A DNA stretch of 64,000 nt, taken from NCBI RefSeq assembly GCF_038900055.1, contig NZ_JBBMQM010000001.1, positions 3,100,001-3,164,000 of the forward strand, written 5' to 3'. The position numbers and the translations under genes are program-made. The DNA comes from Henriciella sp. AS95 (GTDB taxonomy: Bacteria; Pseudomonadota; Alphaproteobacteria; Caulobacterales; Hyphomonadaceae). A model generated the notes under the pieces. That model was not told the DNA's origin. It did no database searches and saw nothing but the letters and a program-made list of their open reading frames with translations. Of the stretch, positions 9,113-18,172 are shown piece after piece. The stretch's first letter is position 1. Each line of letters begins with the position of its first letter.

Positions 9113-10445
9113 CGACCGGAAGCCGCCCAAGAATGCCTTCTACAATCCTTGCGAAGGCAAGCGTTTCGGCATCGCTCCCGGCCGGACCGATGATCTGCAA
9201 TGCCAACGGCAAGCCCGCAGCGCTAGCTCCGGTTGGAACAGCGGTCGCCGGAAGCCCTGCAAAATTTGCCCAGGCGGTGAAGTCCGCCTGATTGGCAGGC
9301 ACCTTGTCGCCAAATTTGAAGGCAGGCTGTGGCGCGACGGGCGATACGACAAAATCCACTGTTTCAAACAAGCGCGACGCCGAAGCCCGCAGAGTCTCAA
9401 ATCGTGCCAGGCACGCGTCATATTCCTCAGCGGGCCGTTTTGCTCCCCATGCCATCATCGCCTTGAATTCAGCGCTGAAACCATCCGGCGCGACCTTCAG
9501 CCGATCTGCATGCACGGCAGCAGCCTCACGTTCCGAAACAAGCAGCCCGGCCCGACGGTCTTTCCCGTAGACATAGTCAGGCGGCTCAACCTCGCAGGTT
9601 TGCAGACCCGCCGCCGCCAGTCTCTCCAGCGCATCGGAAAAGCCATCTGAGACCGCCGCCTCCACGTCGACCTTGCCCTGCCAGTTCCAGACGCCGACAC
9701 GGACATTCTCAATCTTCGGAGGTTCTGCGCGCGTAAAGCCAGCCGACAGGACCCCCATGAGGATTTCGAGATCTTCGACCGAACGGGCGTGGGGGCCGAC
9801 ATGGTCCAGCGTGGTGGACAGCGGCACGATTCCGTCTGTCGGAATGATACCTGGTGACGGCTTGTGTCCGACGCAGCCACAATAGGCAGAGGGTATCCGG
9901 ACCGAGCCCATTGTGTCGCTACCGAGCGCGCCAGCCGCGAGTCCTGCCGCGATTGCTGCGCCTGAACCTCCCGAAGAGCCGCCCGGCGTGTAAGCCAGAT
10001 TTCTGGGATTCAGAGTCCGTCCAAAAGCCGGATTGTCAGTGGTCGCACCAAGCGCACCTTCATGCATGTTCAGGGTACCGAGCATTATTGCGCCCGCCTG
10101 AACCAGCCGATCGACGACCTCGGCATTCTCGACGGCGACATCGTTGCGATAGGCCTCAATGCCCGCATGACAGGCAAGGCCTTCAACAGCGATGTTGGCC
10201 TTTACGGCGATCGGGATTCCGTCAATGGGCGAGAGGGGTGTTCCGGCGCTCCAGCGACGCGCACTCGCATCTGCTTCCTGGCGCGCCTCATCCAGCCGCA
10301 GCCCGACAAAGGCTGTGATTAGTGGATCATACGCCGCGATCCGCTCCGCATACGCCTCGAACACGTCTACTGGCGTGAGGTCACCTTCGCGGAAAGCGGA
10401 CGACAGGCCCGCAATGTCCATCCCCACGATTGATGCAGGCATCAT
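9096..10445 (-). CDS. Amidase signature family hydrolase
   Basis: 449-residue amidase-signature enzyme with a Ser-cisSer-Lys triad: Lys in IPIAVKANIAVEG, the cis-Ser in PGGSSGGSGAAIAAG, and the nucleophilic Ser in GSDTMGSVRIPSA. The usual family sequence is DTGGSIR, so only the preceding residue differs. It hydrolyses a carboxamide (C-N bond) to acid and amine; the substrate is unknown. Its start shares one base with the stop of the upstream CoA ligase (TGATG), so the ligase and amidase are coupled. It is the last gene of the prpD-like/ligase/amidase operon. A role releasing nitrogen from a ring-opened intermediate would fit the locus but is inference. Confidence 0.88.
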   Translation of the reverse strand: MMPASIVGMDIAGLSSAFREGDLTPVDVFEAYAERIAAYDPLITAFVGLRLDEARQEADASARRWSAGTPLSPIDGIPIAVKANIAVEGLACHAGIEAYRNDVAVENAEVVDRLVQAGAIMLGTLNMHEGALGATTDNPAFGRTLNPRNLAYTPGGSSGGSGAAIAAGLAAGALGSDTMGSVRIPSAYCGCVGHKPSPGIIPTDGIVPLSTTLDHVGPHARSVEDLEILMGVLSAGFTRAEPPKIENVRVGVWNWQGKVDVEAAVSDGFSDALERLAAAGLQTCEVEPPDYVYGKDRRAGLLVSEREAAAVHADRLKVAPDGFSAEFKAMMAWGAKRPAEEYDACLARFETLRASASRLFETVDFVVSPVAPQPAFKFGDKVPANQADFTAWANFAGLPATAVPTGASAAGLPLALQIIGPAGSDAETLAFARIVEGILGRLPVATPAI

Positions 10446-11839
10446 CAGAAGCGCTCATCGATCAGCCGAATCGGCTTCTGGCGCACTTCCGTCTGGGTCA
10501 TCGACGCCAGCTCGCCGGGCGCCGCCAGTTTGACACCCATATCGATCCCGATCGCCTGCTTTAGAATGGCGGAGAACTCGTCGGCAAGCGCATCGCTTTG
10601 CTCGCCGGTGACCTCTGCGAGGACGATAAAATCGTCCCGTCCCGAAGCATCACGCAACGCCTTGCAGATGAAATCGCCCGCAAAAGACTGATGCGATTCA
10701 AGGACATGGCCCATGGCATGCGGGAAGATATTAATACCACGGATCTTCACCATACTGTCCGAGCGGCCGAGAAACCCTTCAATTCGCTGGAAATTCAGTC
10801 CGAGAGAGCTTTCACCCGGCCGGATGCGCGTCACGTCATGGGTGTTGAAGCGAATGATCGGGTAGATATCGTCCTTGAAAAGACAGGTACAGATCATGTC
10901 GCCTTCCGCACCATCGGCGGCGACTTCCCCGGTATCGATATCGCAGATCTCAAGATGCTGCGCATCTTCCATGATATACAGACCATCGCGGTCCGGGCCT
11001 TCGCCAGCAATGCAGCCCGTGTCGCCGACACCATACCAGTCAAAGCATTTCACCCCGCCCCAGGCCTCCGACAGGCTCAGCTTGTCTTCGCGGCCCAGAT
11101 GCCCCGAAATCATCCGGATATTCATGTCACGCTCGGGATCAATGCCCTCTTCTCGCGCCACTTTGGCGAGCTTCTTGATATAGTCGGAAAAGCCGACAAT
11201 CACGGTCGCTCCGAAATCCTTCATCAGCTGAACCTGCCGGACAGACCGCGTCTCAAGGCCGGTCCCGGCGCTCATGAAGATCGCGCTCGTCCAATGCGTG
11301 ACCGCTTCGCGGACATAGTGCCCACCATTGATCATCCCATGTCCGTACACGGAGTGGACGACATCGTCCGGTCGCAGCCCCTGAAAGCGGTACAGCCGCC
11401 CAAGCAGAAGGTTCTGCACTTCGCGTGACTTGGCGCCGAACAGAAGAACCTGAGGCGTCCCTGTCGTCCCCGACGTTGTATGCATGATCACGGGCGGACG
11501 GCCTTCTTCGCCATAGCCCTCAAACCCGGCGAAGTCGCCGAAGGGCGGATGCGCCTCGATCGAGGCCATGATGTCGGACTTGTCGAATACGGGCAGTTTT
11601 TCGAGGTCATCCAGCCCGCGAATATCACCCTTTTCAATTCCCTGCGCGCCCCATAGGCGCTGATAAAAAGGGGTCTTCCATGCGCGATCGACAAGCCGTT
11701 TGAACAGCCTGTCCTTGTGGGCCCGTATTTCATCGCGGCTCTTGCTGGCGAACCGGATAAAATCGTCCCCGACAGGATGATCAGCCTGCATGGCGGCCCA
11801 GTCGACGGAGTTGAAATAGGTGTTGTGTCTGTCTGCCAT
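10445..11839 (-). CDS. Phenylacetate-CoA ligase-like AMP-forming CoA ligase
   Basis: 464-residue ANL-superfamily enzyme of the PaaK branch. The phosphate-binding loop is TSGTTGTPQVLLFG, the adenine-side motif is YGVGDTG, and the hinge is GRSDSMVKIRGINIFP, as in phenylacetate-CoA ligases. It would activate an (aryl)carboxylic acid to the acyl-CoA at the expense of ATP. No phenylacetate pathway genes (paaABCDE) are nearby, so the substrate is probably a pathway-specific acid. It lies between a MmgE/PrpD-family gene (97 bases upstream) and an amidase (1-base overlap), all on the minus strand. Confidence 0.85.
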   Translation of the reverse strand: MADRHNTYFNSVDWAAMQADHPVGDDFIRFASKSRDEIRAHKDRLFKRLVDRAWKTPFYQRLWGAQGIEKGDIRGLDDLEKLPVFDKSDIMASIEAHPPFGDFAGFEGYGEEGRPPVIMHTTSGTTGTPQVLLFGAKSREVQNLLLGRLYRFQGLRPDDVVHSVYGHGMINGGHYVREAVTHWTSAIFMSAGTGLETRSVRQVQLMKDFGATVIVGFSDYIKKLAKVAREEGIDPERDMNIRMISGHLGREDKLSLSEAWGGVKCFDWYGVGDTGCIAGEGPDRDGLYIMEDAQHLEICDIDTGEVAADGAEGDMICTCLFKDDIYPIIRFNTHDVTRIRPGESSLGLNFQRIEGFLGRSDSMVKIRGINIFPHAMGHVLESHQSFAGDFICKALRDASGRDDFIVLAEVTGEQSDALADEFSAILKQAIGIDMGVKLAAPGELASMTQTEVRQKPIRLIDERF

Positions 11840-11935
11840 AATGGGGCCTTCAGTCCTTGATTAGCCGGTTGGGAGAGGTTGTCGCCTGCAGGGGCGTATA
11901 CGGGAGGAGATGTCCGGAAGTCGGGTGTGGACGGA

Positions 11936-13237
11936 TCATGGAAGCGCCTCCATCACGGCGGCGGGCATCCTTTCAGCGTTCAGACCGAGGACTGCATCCG
12001 CCAGATCAGATGCTTCGCTTTTGCTCAGACCGCCCGCCTGCAGGAGACCCACAGCCTTTTCGAGAATTCCGTTTTCGCTCAGAGGGTTTTCCGGGTCTCC
12101 AAGCGCATCCGGCACCTTGTAAACCGAAATTTCGCCGTCCGCGCCATGCAGACGAATTTCCGCACCGAAACGTGCGGGATAGTCGTCCGAATACGGAGAA
12201 CCGGCAGCGACATGTACCTTCTTCCTCAGCGCAGCTGTCGCGGGATCGGAAATTGCGGGGATGGAAAAATCCATCAGGCCCGGCTTGCCCTTCAACAGCG
12301 TAATGGCCACCGCATGCTGCAAGCTGAACTTGGACTCGACCACGGAGTTCGGCTGCGGGCGATCGCAGAATTTGATTGCATCCTGGTAGGACACGACCTC
12401 GACCCGTTCGACTGACGTTCCATCATGCCCCGCCGCGCGCGCCAAAAGGGCGGCATCAATCGCGGGGTGTGCATGGCGACAGGCAGGCCATGGCTTGAAG
12501 CTGACCTGATGAATGAGCCAGCTCTCACCATAATCAGCAAGTACGGCCTGAGGGTCTCCATCAGGGCACATCGCGGCGAAGAAGCCCTGCTCACCCTCGA
12601 GAATACTAAGGGGTCCCGTCAGTCCGGCCATGGCGAGGCGCGCAGCATCCACGCCCGCCCGCGCCGCATGAGCGGTGTGAAGCTGCTTGCCTGCGCTCGC
12701 CGCCTCATGCCGCGTCTGCCAGAATCCAGCGGCCTGGCTAACCCCCAGCGACATGGCCCGGCAAAGCTCGTCCTCATCCGCACCGAGCATGGTCGCAGCG
12801 GCCGCCGCCGACCCGATCGGTCCGCACGTCGCTGTCGAATGCCAGGTCGCATAATGAGCCGGTCCGCATGCACGGCCAAGGCGGATCGTCGCTTCATACC
12901 CCCGGACGATTGCATCCAGCAGACGGTCGCCTGATGCCTGACCCGCGAGCGCGAGCGCGGCCGGAATGATACTCGGTCCGCAGTGAAGAATGGCGCGCTT
13001 GTCGACATCGTCCATTTCGAGAATATTGCCGAGGGCACCCCAGCGAAAAACATCCGCCAGTACGTTCTTTTGATCGCAGAACGCTTTGCCGACCTCTTCC
13101 CGGGCACCGGCAATGGCGCAACCAATCCAATCCAGAAGGTGCAGTCTCGCCCGTTGCCGGTCAGCCGGCGCGACAGGGCGTTGCAGCATTCCGGCAAGAC
13201 GGCGTAGGACAGTGGGCTCAGCAATATGTCCGGACAT
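11936..13237 (-). CDS. MmgE/PrpD family protein
   Basis: 433-residue member of the MmgE/PrpD family, whose known members dehydrate 2-methylcitrate, decarboxylate cis-aconitate or isomerise related acids. Conserved stretches include ARLHLLDWIGCAIAG near the N-terminus, ILEMDDVDKRAILHCG, and SFKPWPACRHAHPAIDA in the middle. The frame is open far upstream, but MSGHIAEP at 13237 is the first start that leaves room for the divergent promoter, and it matches the usual distance to the DWIGC segment. The start codon lies inside a TATGTCCGGACATA palindrome (13225-13238), so expression is probably blocked by a repressor bound there. First gene of an operon with the CoA ligase and amidase. Confidence 0.8.
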   Translation of the reverse strand: MSGHIAEPTVLRRLAGMLQRPVAPADRQRARLHLLDWIGCAIAGAREEVGKAFCDQKNVLADVFRWGALGNILEMDDVDKRAILHCGPSIIPAALALAGQASGDRLLDAIVRGYEATIRLGRACGPAHYATWHSTATCGPIGSAAAAATMLGADEDELCRAMSLGVSQAAGFWQTRHEAASAGKQLHTAHAARAGVDAARLAMAGLTGPLSILEGEQGFFAAMCPDGDPQAVLADYGESWLIHQVSFKPWPACRHAHPAIDAALLARAAGHDGTSVERVEVVSYQDAIKFCDRPQPNSVVESKFSLQHAVAITLLKGKPGLMDFSIPAISDPATAALRKKVHVAAGSPYSDDYPARFGAEIRLHGADGEISVYKVPDALGDPENPLSENGILEKAVGLLQAGGLSKSEASDLADAVLGLNAERMPAAVMEALP

Positions 13238-13238
13238 A
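13225..13238. promoter_or_regulatory. Operator-like palindrome TATGTCCGGACATA
   Basis: A perfect 14-bp palindrome overlapping the start codon of the prpD-like gene. The TGTCCGGACA core also occurs in the doubled palindrome at 19017-19048 in front of the citE-like operon. It lies 145 bases from the divergent GntR gene, the likely binding protein. A GT-N4-AC layout suits GntR-family operators. Confidence 0.6.
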
Positions 13239-13383
13239 CTTGTTTCGTAGCATGACAAATCGCGGTATTGAAGCGGAAAAATGCCGAATACAGCATTCAA
13301 TGTGGCATTAATCGCGACGGGCTTGTTCGATCGGGGTTCTGTAGTATCGACAAGGGGAGAACAGGTATGAGGAGGACACAGAG

Positions 13384-14100
13384 GTGAACGCGAACAAGCC
13401 GCCCCCGCGCTATCAGCAGCTCGCGGAGCTGATACGTTCCGAAATCCTCTCGGGCCGTCTGAAGCCTGGCGACCACATACCGACGGAAATGGAAATCTGC
13501 GAGCAGCAGAAAGTCTCACGTCACACGGCCAGAGAAGCGTTACGCCTCCTGACCGCAGAGGGTTTGCTGAAGCGGCGCAAAGGATCAGGAAGCGTCGTAC
13601 AGGCTCCACAGACACCGGTCTTCGCCCAGGCGCTCGGAGATTTTGAAGCCATTCTTCAATACGCCCGCGACGCCGCTTTGGTGCTCCAGAACACACGCCG
13701 CGCGACGAAACGAGACCTTCAGCCGTTCGAGCTCAGCGACGACTATGTCCGGTTTGAAGGCCTGCGCGGACTGAGCGGGCAGGAACCGCTCGCCCTCACT
13801 CGCATCTTCGCTCTGGCATCGATTAGCCCCGACGAAACGACCCTCACCCAGCTCGGCACCTCGCTCTCCGAATGGATCGAGCAGGAGCATGGCGTCACGG
13901 TCGCCAAGGTCACACAGCGCATGGAAGCGATCGCCGTTGGCGCGGCGGATTCCGAACAGCTGAATGTCAAGGAAGGAAGCCCTGCCCTGCGAACGCTTCG
14001 CCGGTACCGCGATCAGCAGGGGCGCATCATTCTGCTCTCGGAAAGCCTGCATCCGGCTGGCCGGTTTGCCTACGAAATGGAGCTGAAGCGCCAGCATTGA
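13384..14100 (+). CDS. GntR family transcriptional regulator with UTRA domain
   Basis: 238-residue HutC-subfamily regulator. The winged helix-turn-helix is at about residues 8-75 (YQQLAELIRSEILSGRLKPG, then VSRHTAREALRLL and the wing KRRKGSGSVV). A UTRA ligand-binding domain covers about 90-235, ending SESLHPAGRFAYEM. GTG start at 13384 with AGGAGG about 8 bases upstream. It sits between the prpD-like and citE-like operons, both of which carry a TGTCCGGACA palindrome at their 5' ends, so it is the obvious candidate regulator of those two units. The effector is probably a small acid or acyl-CoA of that sub-pathway. Tail-to-tail with the CoA-transferase gene at 14120. Confidence 0.9.
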   Translation: MNANKPPPRYQQLAELIRSEILSGRLKPGDHIPTEMEICEQQKVSRHTAREALRLLTAEGLLKRRKGSGSVVQAPQTPVFAQALGDFEAILQYARDAALVLQNTRRATKRDLQPFELSDDYVRFEGLRGLSGQEPLALTRIFALASISPDETTLTQLGTSLSEWIEQEHGVTVAKVTQRMEAIAVGAADSEQLNVKEGSPALRTLRRYRDQQGRIILLSESLHPAGRFAYEMELKRQH

Positions 14101-14119
14101 GCCGGCCGGGCCCTTAGCC

Positions 14120-15289
14120 CTAGATAATGCCTCGGGCGCGCAGATCAGCGATCTCGTCTTCGCCAAATCCTGCTTCCCGCGCGATCGCCTCTGAGTCGCC
14201 TCCAAAGGAGGGAATCCCGGTAGAGGGCTTGGGCGGCTCCTCCCGGAACCGGATGGGTGGCCCGATATGGCGGTTTCCCTCTTCGTCTGAAAACACCATC
14301 CCCTGGTCCTTCGTGAACGGGTCGTCGAAGGCATCCTTCAGCGACCGGACGGTAGACCAGCAGCAATCGACATTGGTCAGGAAAGTTTCCCATTCCGCCT
14401 CGCTCCTCGTGCGGAACGTTTCGGTGAAGAAGTCCCTCAAGGGTGCCTGCCCGGGCCCGGGTTCCAGCTTCGCATATTCAATGAGATCAGGCCGTCCCAG
14501 AGCTTCCAGCAAGTTGCTCGCGAACTTCACTTCCGATCCGCCGAGCACGATGAACCTGTCATCAGCGGTGCGATAGATATTGTACATCGCCGCGCCGCCG
14601 AAACTGCGCATGTCCTTGACCGGCGGATGATCATCATCTGCGAAGACCGGGCCTGTGACGTTCGGCGTCCAGGCGAGCGCGGTGTCGTACATACCGATAT
14701 CGATAAAGTCGCCCCGGCCGGTTTCACAGCGCCGATAGAGCGCCATCATCACGGCGCTAAAAGCCATGAGTGATGCGGTAATGTCCGCAACGGGCATGTT
14801 CGGCATGGCCGGCTCTCCATCGGAAAGCCCGCGATTGAGATCGACGAGGCCCGCCATAGCCTGGATGGTGAGATCGTGCGCAGGCTTCTGCGCATATTCG
14901 CCTTCCTGTCCAAAGGCGGAAATAGAGCAATAGACCAGCCGTGGATTGATCGATCGAAGCGTCTCGTAATCGACGCCCAACCGCTTGACGACGCCGGGAC
15001 GAAACGCCTCGACCACGACATCTGCCGTCTCCGCCAGCTTGTAGAACAGCTTGCGGCCCGCTTCATCTTTCAGGTTGAGCTTCAGGCTGCGCTTGCCGCG
15101 CGCCACATTCCTGAACCAGACCGACACCCCATCCTCTGTCTTCGAGCCGATTTCACGCGTGGGTTCGCCCACACCGTTCGCTGGCTCGATCATGATGACA
15201 TCGGCCCCATGGTCCGCCATCATCATGGTGAAATGCGGCCCTGGCAGAAATGCCGAGAGATCAAGAACGCGAAGTCCTTCCAGTTTCAT
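14120..15289 (-). CDS. Family III CoA-transferase (CaiB/BaiF)
   Basis: 389-residue class III CoA-transferase, moving CoA between acyl-CoA and a free acid. It begins RVLDLSAFLPGPHFTMMMAD and continues to GADVIMIEP, the nucleotide-binding part of the CaiB fold; the catalytic Asp is in the DIGMYDTALAW segment. A good ribosome site (GGAGGTGAG) precedes the ATG at 15289. Last gene of the citE-like/maoC/acyl-CoA dehydrogenase operon and adjacent to a second CaiB-type gene. Two different CaiB proteins side by side may form a heteromer, as in benzylsuccinate CoA-transferase, or act on two acids. Confidence 0.88.
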   Translation of the reverse strand: MKLEGLRVLDLSAFLPGPHFTMMMADHGADVIMIEPANGVGEPTREIGSKTEDGVSVWFRNVARGKRSLKLNLKDEAGRKLFYKLAETADVVVEAFRPGVVKRLGVDYETLRSINPRLVYCSISAFGQEGEYAQKPAHDLTIQAMAGLVDLNRGLSDGEPAMPNMPVADITASLMAFSAVMMALYRRCETGRGDFIDIGMYDTALAWTPNVTGPVFADDDHPPVKDMRSFGGAAMYNIYRTADDRFIVLGGSEVKFASNLLEALGRPDLIEYAKLEPGPGQAPLRDFFTETFRTRSEAEWETFLTNVDCCWSTVRSLKDAFDDPFTKDQGMVFSDEEGNRHIGPPIRFREEPPKPSTGIPSFGGDSEAIAREAGFGEDEIADLRARGII

Positions 15290-15319
15290 CAGCTCACCTC
15301 CTGTCGATCACGCGCCGGC

Positions 15320-16450
15320 TCAATGCTCGCCAAGCTTCGGCGCCCGGCGCGAGACCGGGCGTTTGCCATTGATCCGGAACGGCGAAGACAGCGTCCGCAG
15401 ATGCCCGTCGCTGGCTTGCGGATGGGCGATGGTCTCGATCATGTCGGTCTCTTTGACAAACTCGCTTTCAAGCGCTTCGGCAATGTCATGGACCGGTGCA
15501 AACGGCACAGTTCCGCCCAGACGCCGTAGCCAGTTTTCCGTCGTATCCGACATCATTACGCGGTCGACCGCCTCGGTCAGGTCCGCAAGGTTTTCCCGGC
15601 GCGACGCAATCGTGGCGTAGCGCTCATCAGCCTGGAGCTGCTTTGCCTCGGCCAGTTCGCACCAAAGGTCCCAGAATTTCGGCGTCTGACACATCAACAA
15701 CCCCCAGCCATCCTTCGTCCTGACGGTCTGACTGGGCGCGATGGCCGGATGCGCACCGCGCGGCAGACGACCGACAACATGGCCCTGATTCAGATACCAG
15801 GTCGCCGGATAGGAGAGTTGGTGAACCGCGGTGTCAAAGAGGCAGACATCCACATCGCACCCTTTTCCCGATCGGGACGCGCCTAGAATTCCGGCCAGGA
15901 TACCCGTCGCGAGCTGGCTGCCCGTATGGAAATCGACCATTGAGAGTCCAAACCGGACAGGTGGCCCATCCGGCTCGCCGGTCATCATCATGAACCCGGC
16001 CTCAGCCTGCATCAGATAGTCATAGCCCGGCCATGCCTCGCGGTCATTGCCGCGGCCATAGGCGGAGAGGTGGGCGCAGACGATTTTGGGATTGTAGCGG
16101 GAAAGATTCTCATAGGTCAGGCCGAGTTTTGCCGGCTGATCGCCCCGTAGATTATTGGCCACAGCATCGGCCGTCTCCACCAGTTCGTGCAGGCGATCGC
16201 GGCCCTCATCCGATTTGAGATCCAGTGTGATCGACCGCTTGCCCTTGGAGAAGGTCTGGAAAAACTCCGAGTCGCCCTCCCCCAGCATGTACGGACCGAC
16301 AGAGCGCGAAACATCGCCGCCCTGACTGGCATTTTCGATCTTCAGGACGTCGGCCCCAAGATCAGCGAGCAGCATCGTACCGTAAGGGCCAGCCCCATAC
16401 TGCTCGACAGAAAGTATACGGATACCGTCGAGTGGTGCCTGCTGCGTCAT
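15320..16450 (-). CDS. Family III CoA-transferase (CaiB/BaiF)
   Basis: 376-residue class III CoA-transferase. Family features: GIRILSVEQYGAGPYGTMLL at the N-terminus, GADVLKIEN, and the catalytic Asp in DVDVCLFDTAVHQL. The ATG at 16450 overlaps the TGA of the acyl-CoA dehydrogenase (ATGA), so it is coupled to it. The downstream CaiB paralogue starts 30 bases after its stop. In the context of acyl-CoA dehydrogenase, MaoC hydratase and CitE-type lyase it probably activates a branched dicarboxylic acid (itaconate-, mesaconate- or alkylsuccinate-like), but this is inference from the operon. Confidence 0.88.
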   Translation of the reverse strand: MTQQAPLDGIRILSVEQYGAGPYGTMLLADLGADVLKIENASQGGDVSRSVGPYMLGEGDSEFFQTFSKGKRSITLDLKSDEGRDRLHELVETADAVANNLRGDQPAKLGLTYENLSRYNPKIVCAHLSAYGRGNDREAWPGYDYLMQAEAGFMMMTGEPDGPPVRFGLSMVDFHTGSQLATGILAGILGASRSGKGCDVDVCLFDTAVHQLSYPATWYLNQGHVVGRLPRGAHPAIAPSQTVRTKDGWGLLMCQTPKFWDLWCELAEAKQLQADERYATIASRRENLADLTEAVDRVMMSDTTENWLRRLGGTVPFAPVHDIAEALESEFVKETDMIETIAHPQASDGHLRTLSSPFRINGKRPVSRRAPKLGEH

Positions 16451-17640
16451 ACCGGATTCCGGGCCATTAGCTGCTTGGCGATGATGATGCGCTGCATCTC
16501 ATTTGTGCCTTCACCGATGCACATCAGCGGTGCATCGCGGTAGAGCCGCTCAATGGGGTATTCCTTGGAATAGCCATAGCCGCCATGAATCCGCATCGCC
16601 TCCATGGCGACCTCCACGGCGGTCTCGGAAGCAAAATACTTCGCCATGCCGGCTTCGAGATCGACGCGTCCGCCTTCGTCATAGGCGCGCGCCGCATCAG
16701 CGACGAGAAGTTCCGCCGCGCGTGTTTTCGCACCCATTTCGCCGAGCTTGAGCTGGATAGCCTGGTGCTGTCCGATGGGTTTACCCATGGTCTGGCGCGT
16801 CTGGGCATAGGCCACGCTTTCACGCAGTGCCCGCTTCGCGATGCCCACAGACCGCGCCGCCACATTGATCCGACCGATCTCGAGACCGCCTGTCGCCATG
16901 AAGAAGCCCTGGCCTTCCTCACCACCGACAAGGCTGAGCTCTGCATCGCACGCATAGCCGTCATAGATCAACTCGCCGGAATCGATGCCTTTGTAGCCGA
17001 GCTTTTCAAGCTTGTTGCCGTTTCTAACGCCGGGGAGAGGCTCGCCTGTTTCGGGGGTCTTTGTCTGTGTGATCAGCATCGTCATCCCCTTATAGCGGGG
17101 CTGGGCGGCGGGATCGGTCTTGCAGAGCAGCGCGACGCAATGGCCCTGAATGGCGTTTGAAATCCAGGTCTTCGCGCCATTGACCACATATTTGTCGCCC
17201 TCTCGGCTGGCCCGTGTCGTGATCGCCTGAAGGTCGGTGCCAGCATTCGGCTCGGTCAGGGCGAGGCCGCCACGGATCTCCCCGCTCGCGAATTTCGGAA
17301 GCCAGTATTGTTTTTGTTTGTCCGTGCCAAACCGCTGAACGATCAGCGCCATCATGAGGTGCGAATTGAAGATGCCGGTAAGGCTCATCCACTCTTCGGC
17401 AATCAGCGACACGATGCGCGAATAGGTCCGCGCCGAGAGGCCCAGTCCGCCAAATTCAGGCTCGATCAGGGCGCCGAACAGGCCGAGTTCCTTCATGTCT
17501 TCGACAAGTGCGGCGGGATAGACGTCATCATGCTCGAGCTCCATCGCGACCGGCTTGACCTTCTGGGTCAGCCACTTCGAGATCGAGTCGAGGATAAGCT
17601 GTTCGTCGGAATCGGTAATCTGATGTTCGGTGTCAGCCAT
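16447..17640 (-). CDS. Acyl-CoA dehydrogenase
   Basis: 397-residue flavin-dependent acyl-CoA dehydrogenase that introduces an alpha,beta double bond and passes electrons to ETF. N-terminal helices are followed by the FAD-binding GGLALTEPNAGTDLQAI segment; the C-terminal part has RIHGGYGYSKEYPIERLYRD and IGEGTNEMQRI, the latter with the conserved Glu near the active site. The start at 17640 (MADTEHQ) is right for the family; the frame is open 37 codons further but that part overlaps the MaoC gene. ATGA overlap with the CoA-transferase downstream. It could oxidise an alkylsuccinyl-CoA as methylsuccinyl-CoA dehydrogenase does. Confidence 0.92.
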   Translation of the reverse strand: MADTEHQITDSDEQLILDSISKWLTQKVKPVAMELEHDDVYPAALVEDMKELGLFGALIEPEFGGLGLSARTYSRIVSLIAEEWMSLTGIFNSHLMMALIVQRFGTDKQKQYWLPKFASGEIRGGLALTEPNAGTDLQAITTRASREGDKYVVNGAKTWISNAIQGHCVALLCKTDPAAQPRYKGMTMLITQTKTPETGEPLPGVRNGNKLEKLGYKGIDSGELIYDGYACDAELSLVGGEEGQGFFMATGGLEIGRINVAARSVGIAKRALRESVAYAQTRQTMGKPIGQHQAIQLKLGEMGAKTRAAELLVADAARAYDEGGRVDLEAGMAKYFASETAVEVAMEAMRIHGGYGYSKEYPIERLYRDAPLMCIGEGTNEMQRIIIAKQLMARNPV

Positions 17641-17650
17641 GAGGCTCTCC

Positions 17651-18172
17651 TCAGTAATTTCCAACCTTGTCCTCGACCGCGTGTCCGCGCGCCGGGATAA
17701 GCATGTTTCGCTTGAAGGTGCAGACCATCGTCCCGTCCTGATTGTAGCCACGGGTCACGATGGTCACGATACCCTGTCCGGGCCGGGATTTGCTCTCGCG
17801 CTTTCCAAGCACTTCGCTCTCGCCATAGAGCGTGTCACCGGCAAATACGGGGGCCGTAAACTTCACCTCGTCCATTCCGAGGTTGGCGATGGCTTTCTGG
17901 CTGCAATCGGTAACGCTCATGCCAATAAGCAGGGCCAGCGTGTAGGGCGAGACGACGAGGTTTCGCTTGAACTCCGAAGCCTTAGCGAACTCCGCATCGA
18001 AGTGCATCGGGTGCGTGTTCATCGTCATCAGCGTGAACATGTGATTGTCGTATTCGGTCACGGTCTTTCCGGGCCGATGTTCGTAGATATGACCGGTCTC
18101 GAAGTCTTCGAAATACCGCCCGAATGTCTCGCGGAACCGGTTCGGCCCCACTTCCTTTACAGTGCCCGCCAT
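17651..18172 (-). CDS. MaoC family hotdog dehydratase
   Basis: 173-residue single hotdog domain of the MaoC type. It has FEDFETGHIYEHRPGKTVTE and then FTLMTMNTHPMHFDAEFA, which holds the catalytic Asp/His region of R-specific enoyl-CoA hydratases of the mesaconyl-CoA or itaconyl-CoA hydratase kind. It would hydrate the product of the acyl-CoA dehydrogenase to give the substrate of the CitE-like lyase. Its ATG at 18172 abuts the stop of the CitE-like gene (18173) without a gap, and the acyl-CoA dehydrogenase starts 10 bases downstream. The exact substrate is inferred from order only. Confidence 0.87.
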   Translation of the reverse strand: MAGTVKEVGPNRFRETFGRYFEDFETGHIYEHRPGKTVTEYDNHMFTLMTMNTHPMHFDAEFAKASEFKRNLVVSPYTLALLIGMSVTDCSQKAIANLGMDEVKFTAPVFAGDTLYGESEVLGKRESKSRPGQGIVTIVTRGYNQDGTMVCTFKRNMLIPARGHAVEDKVGNY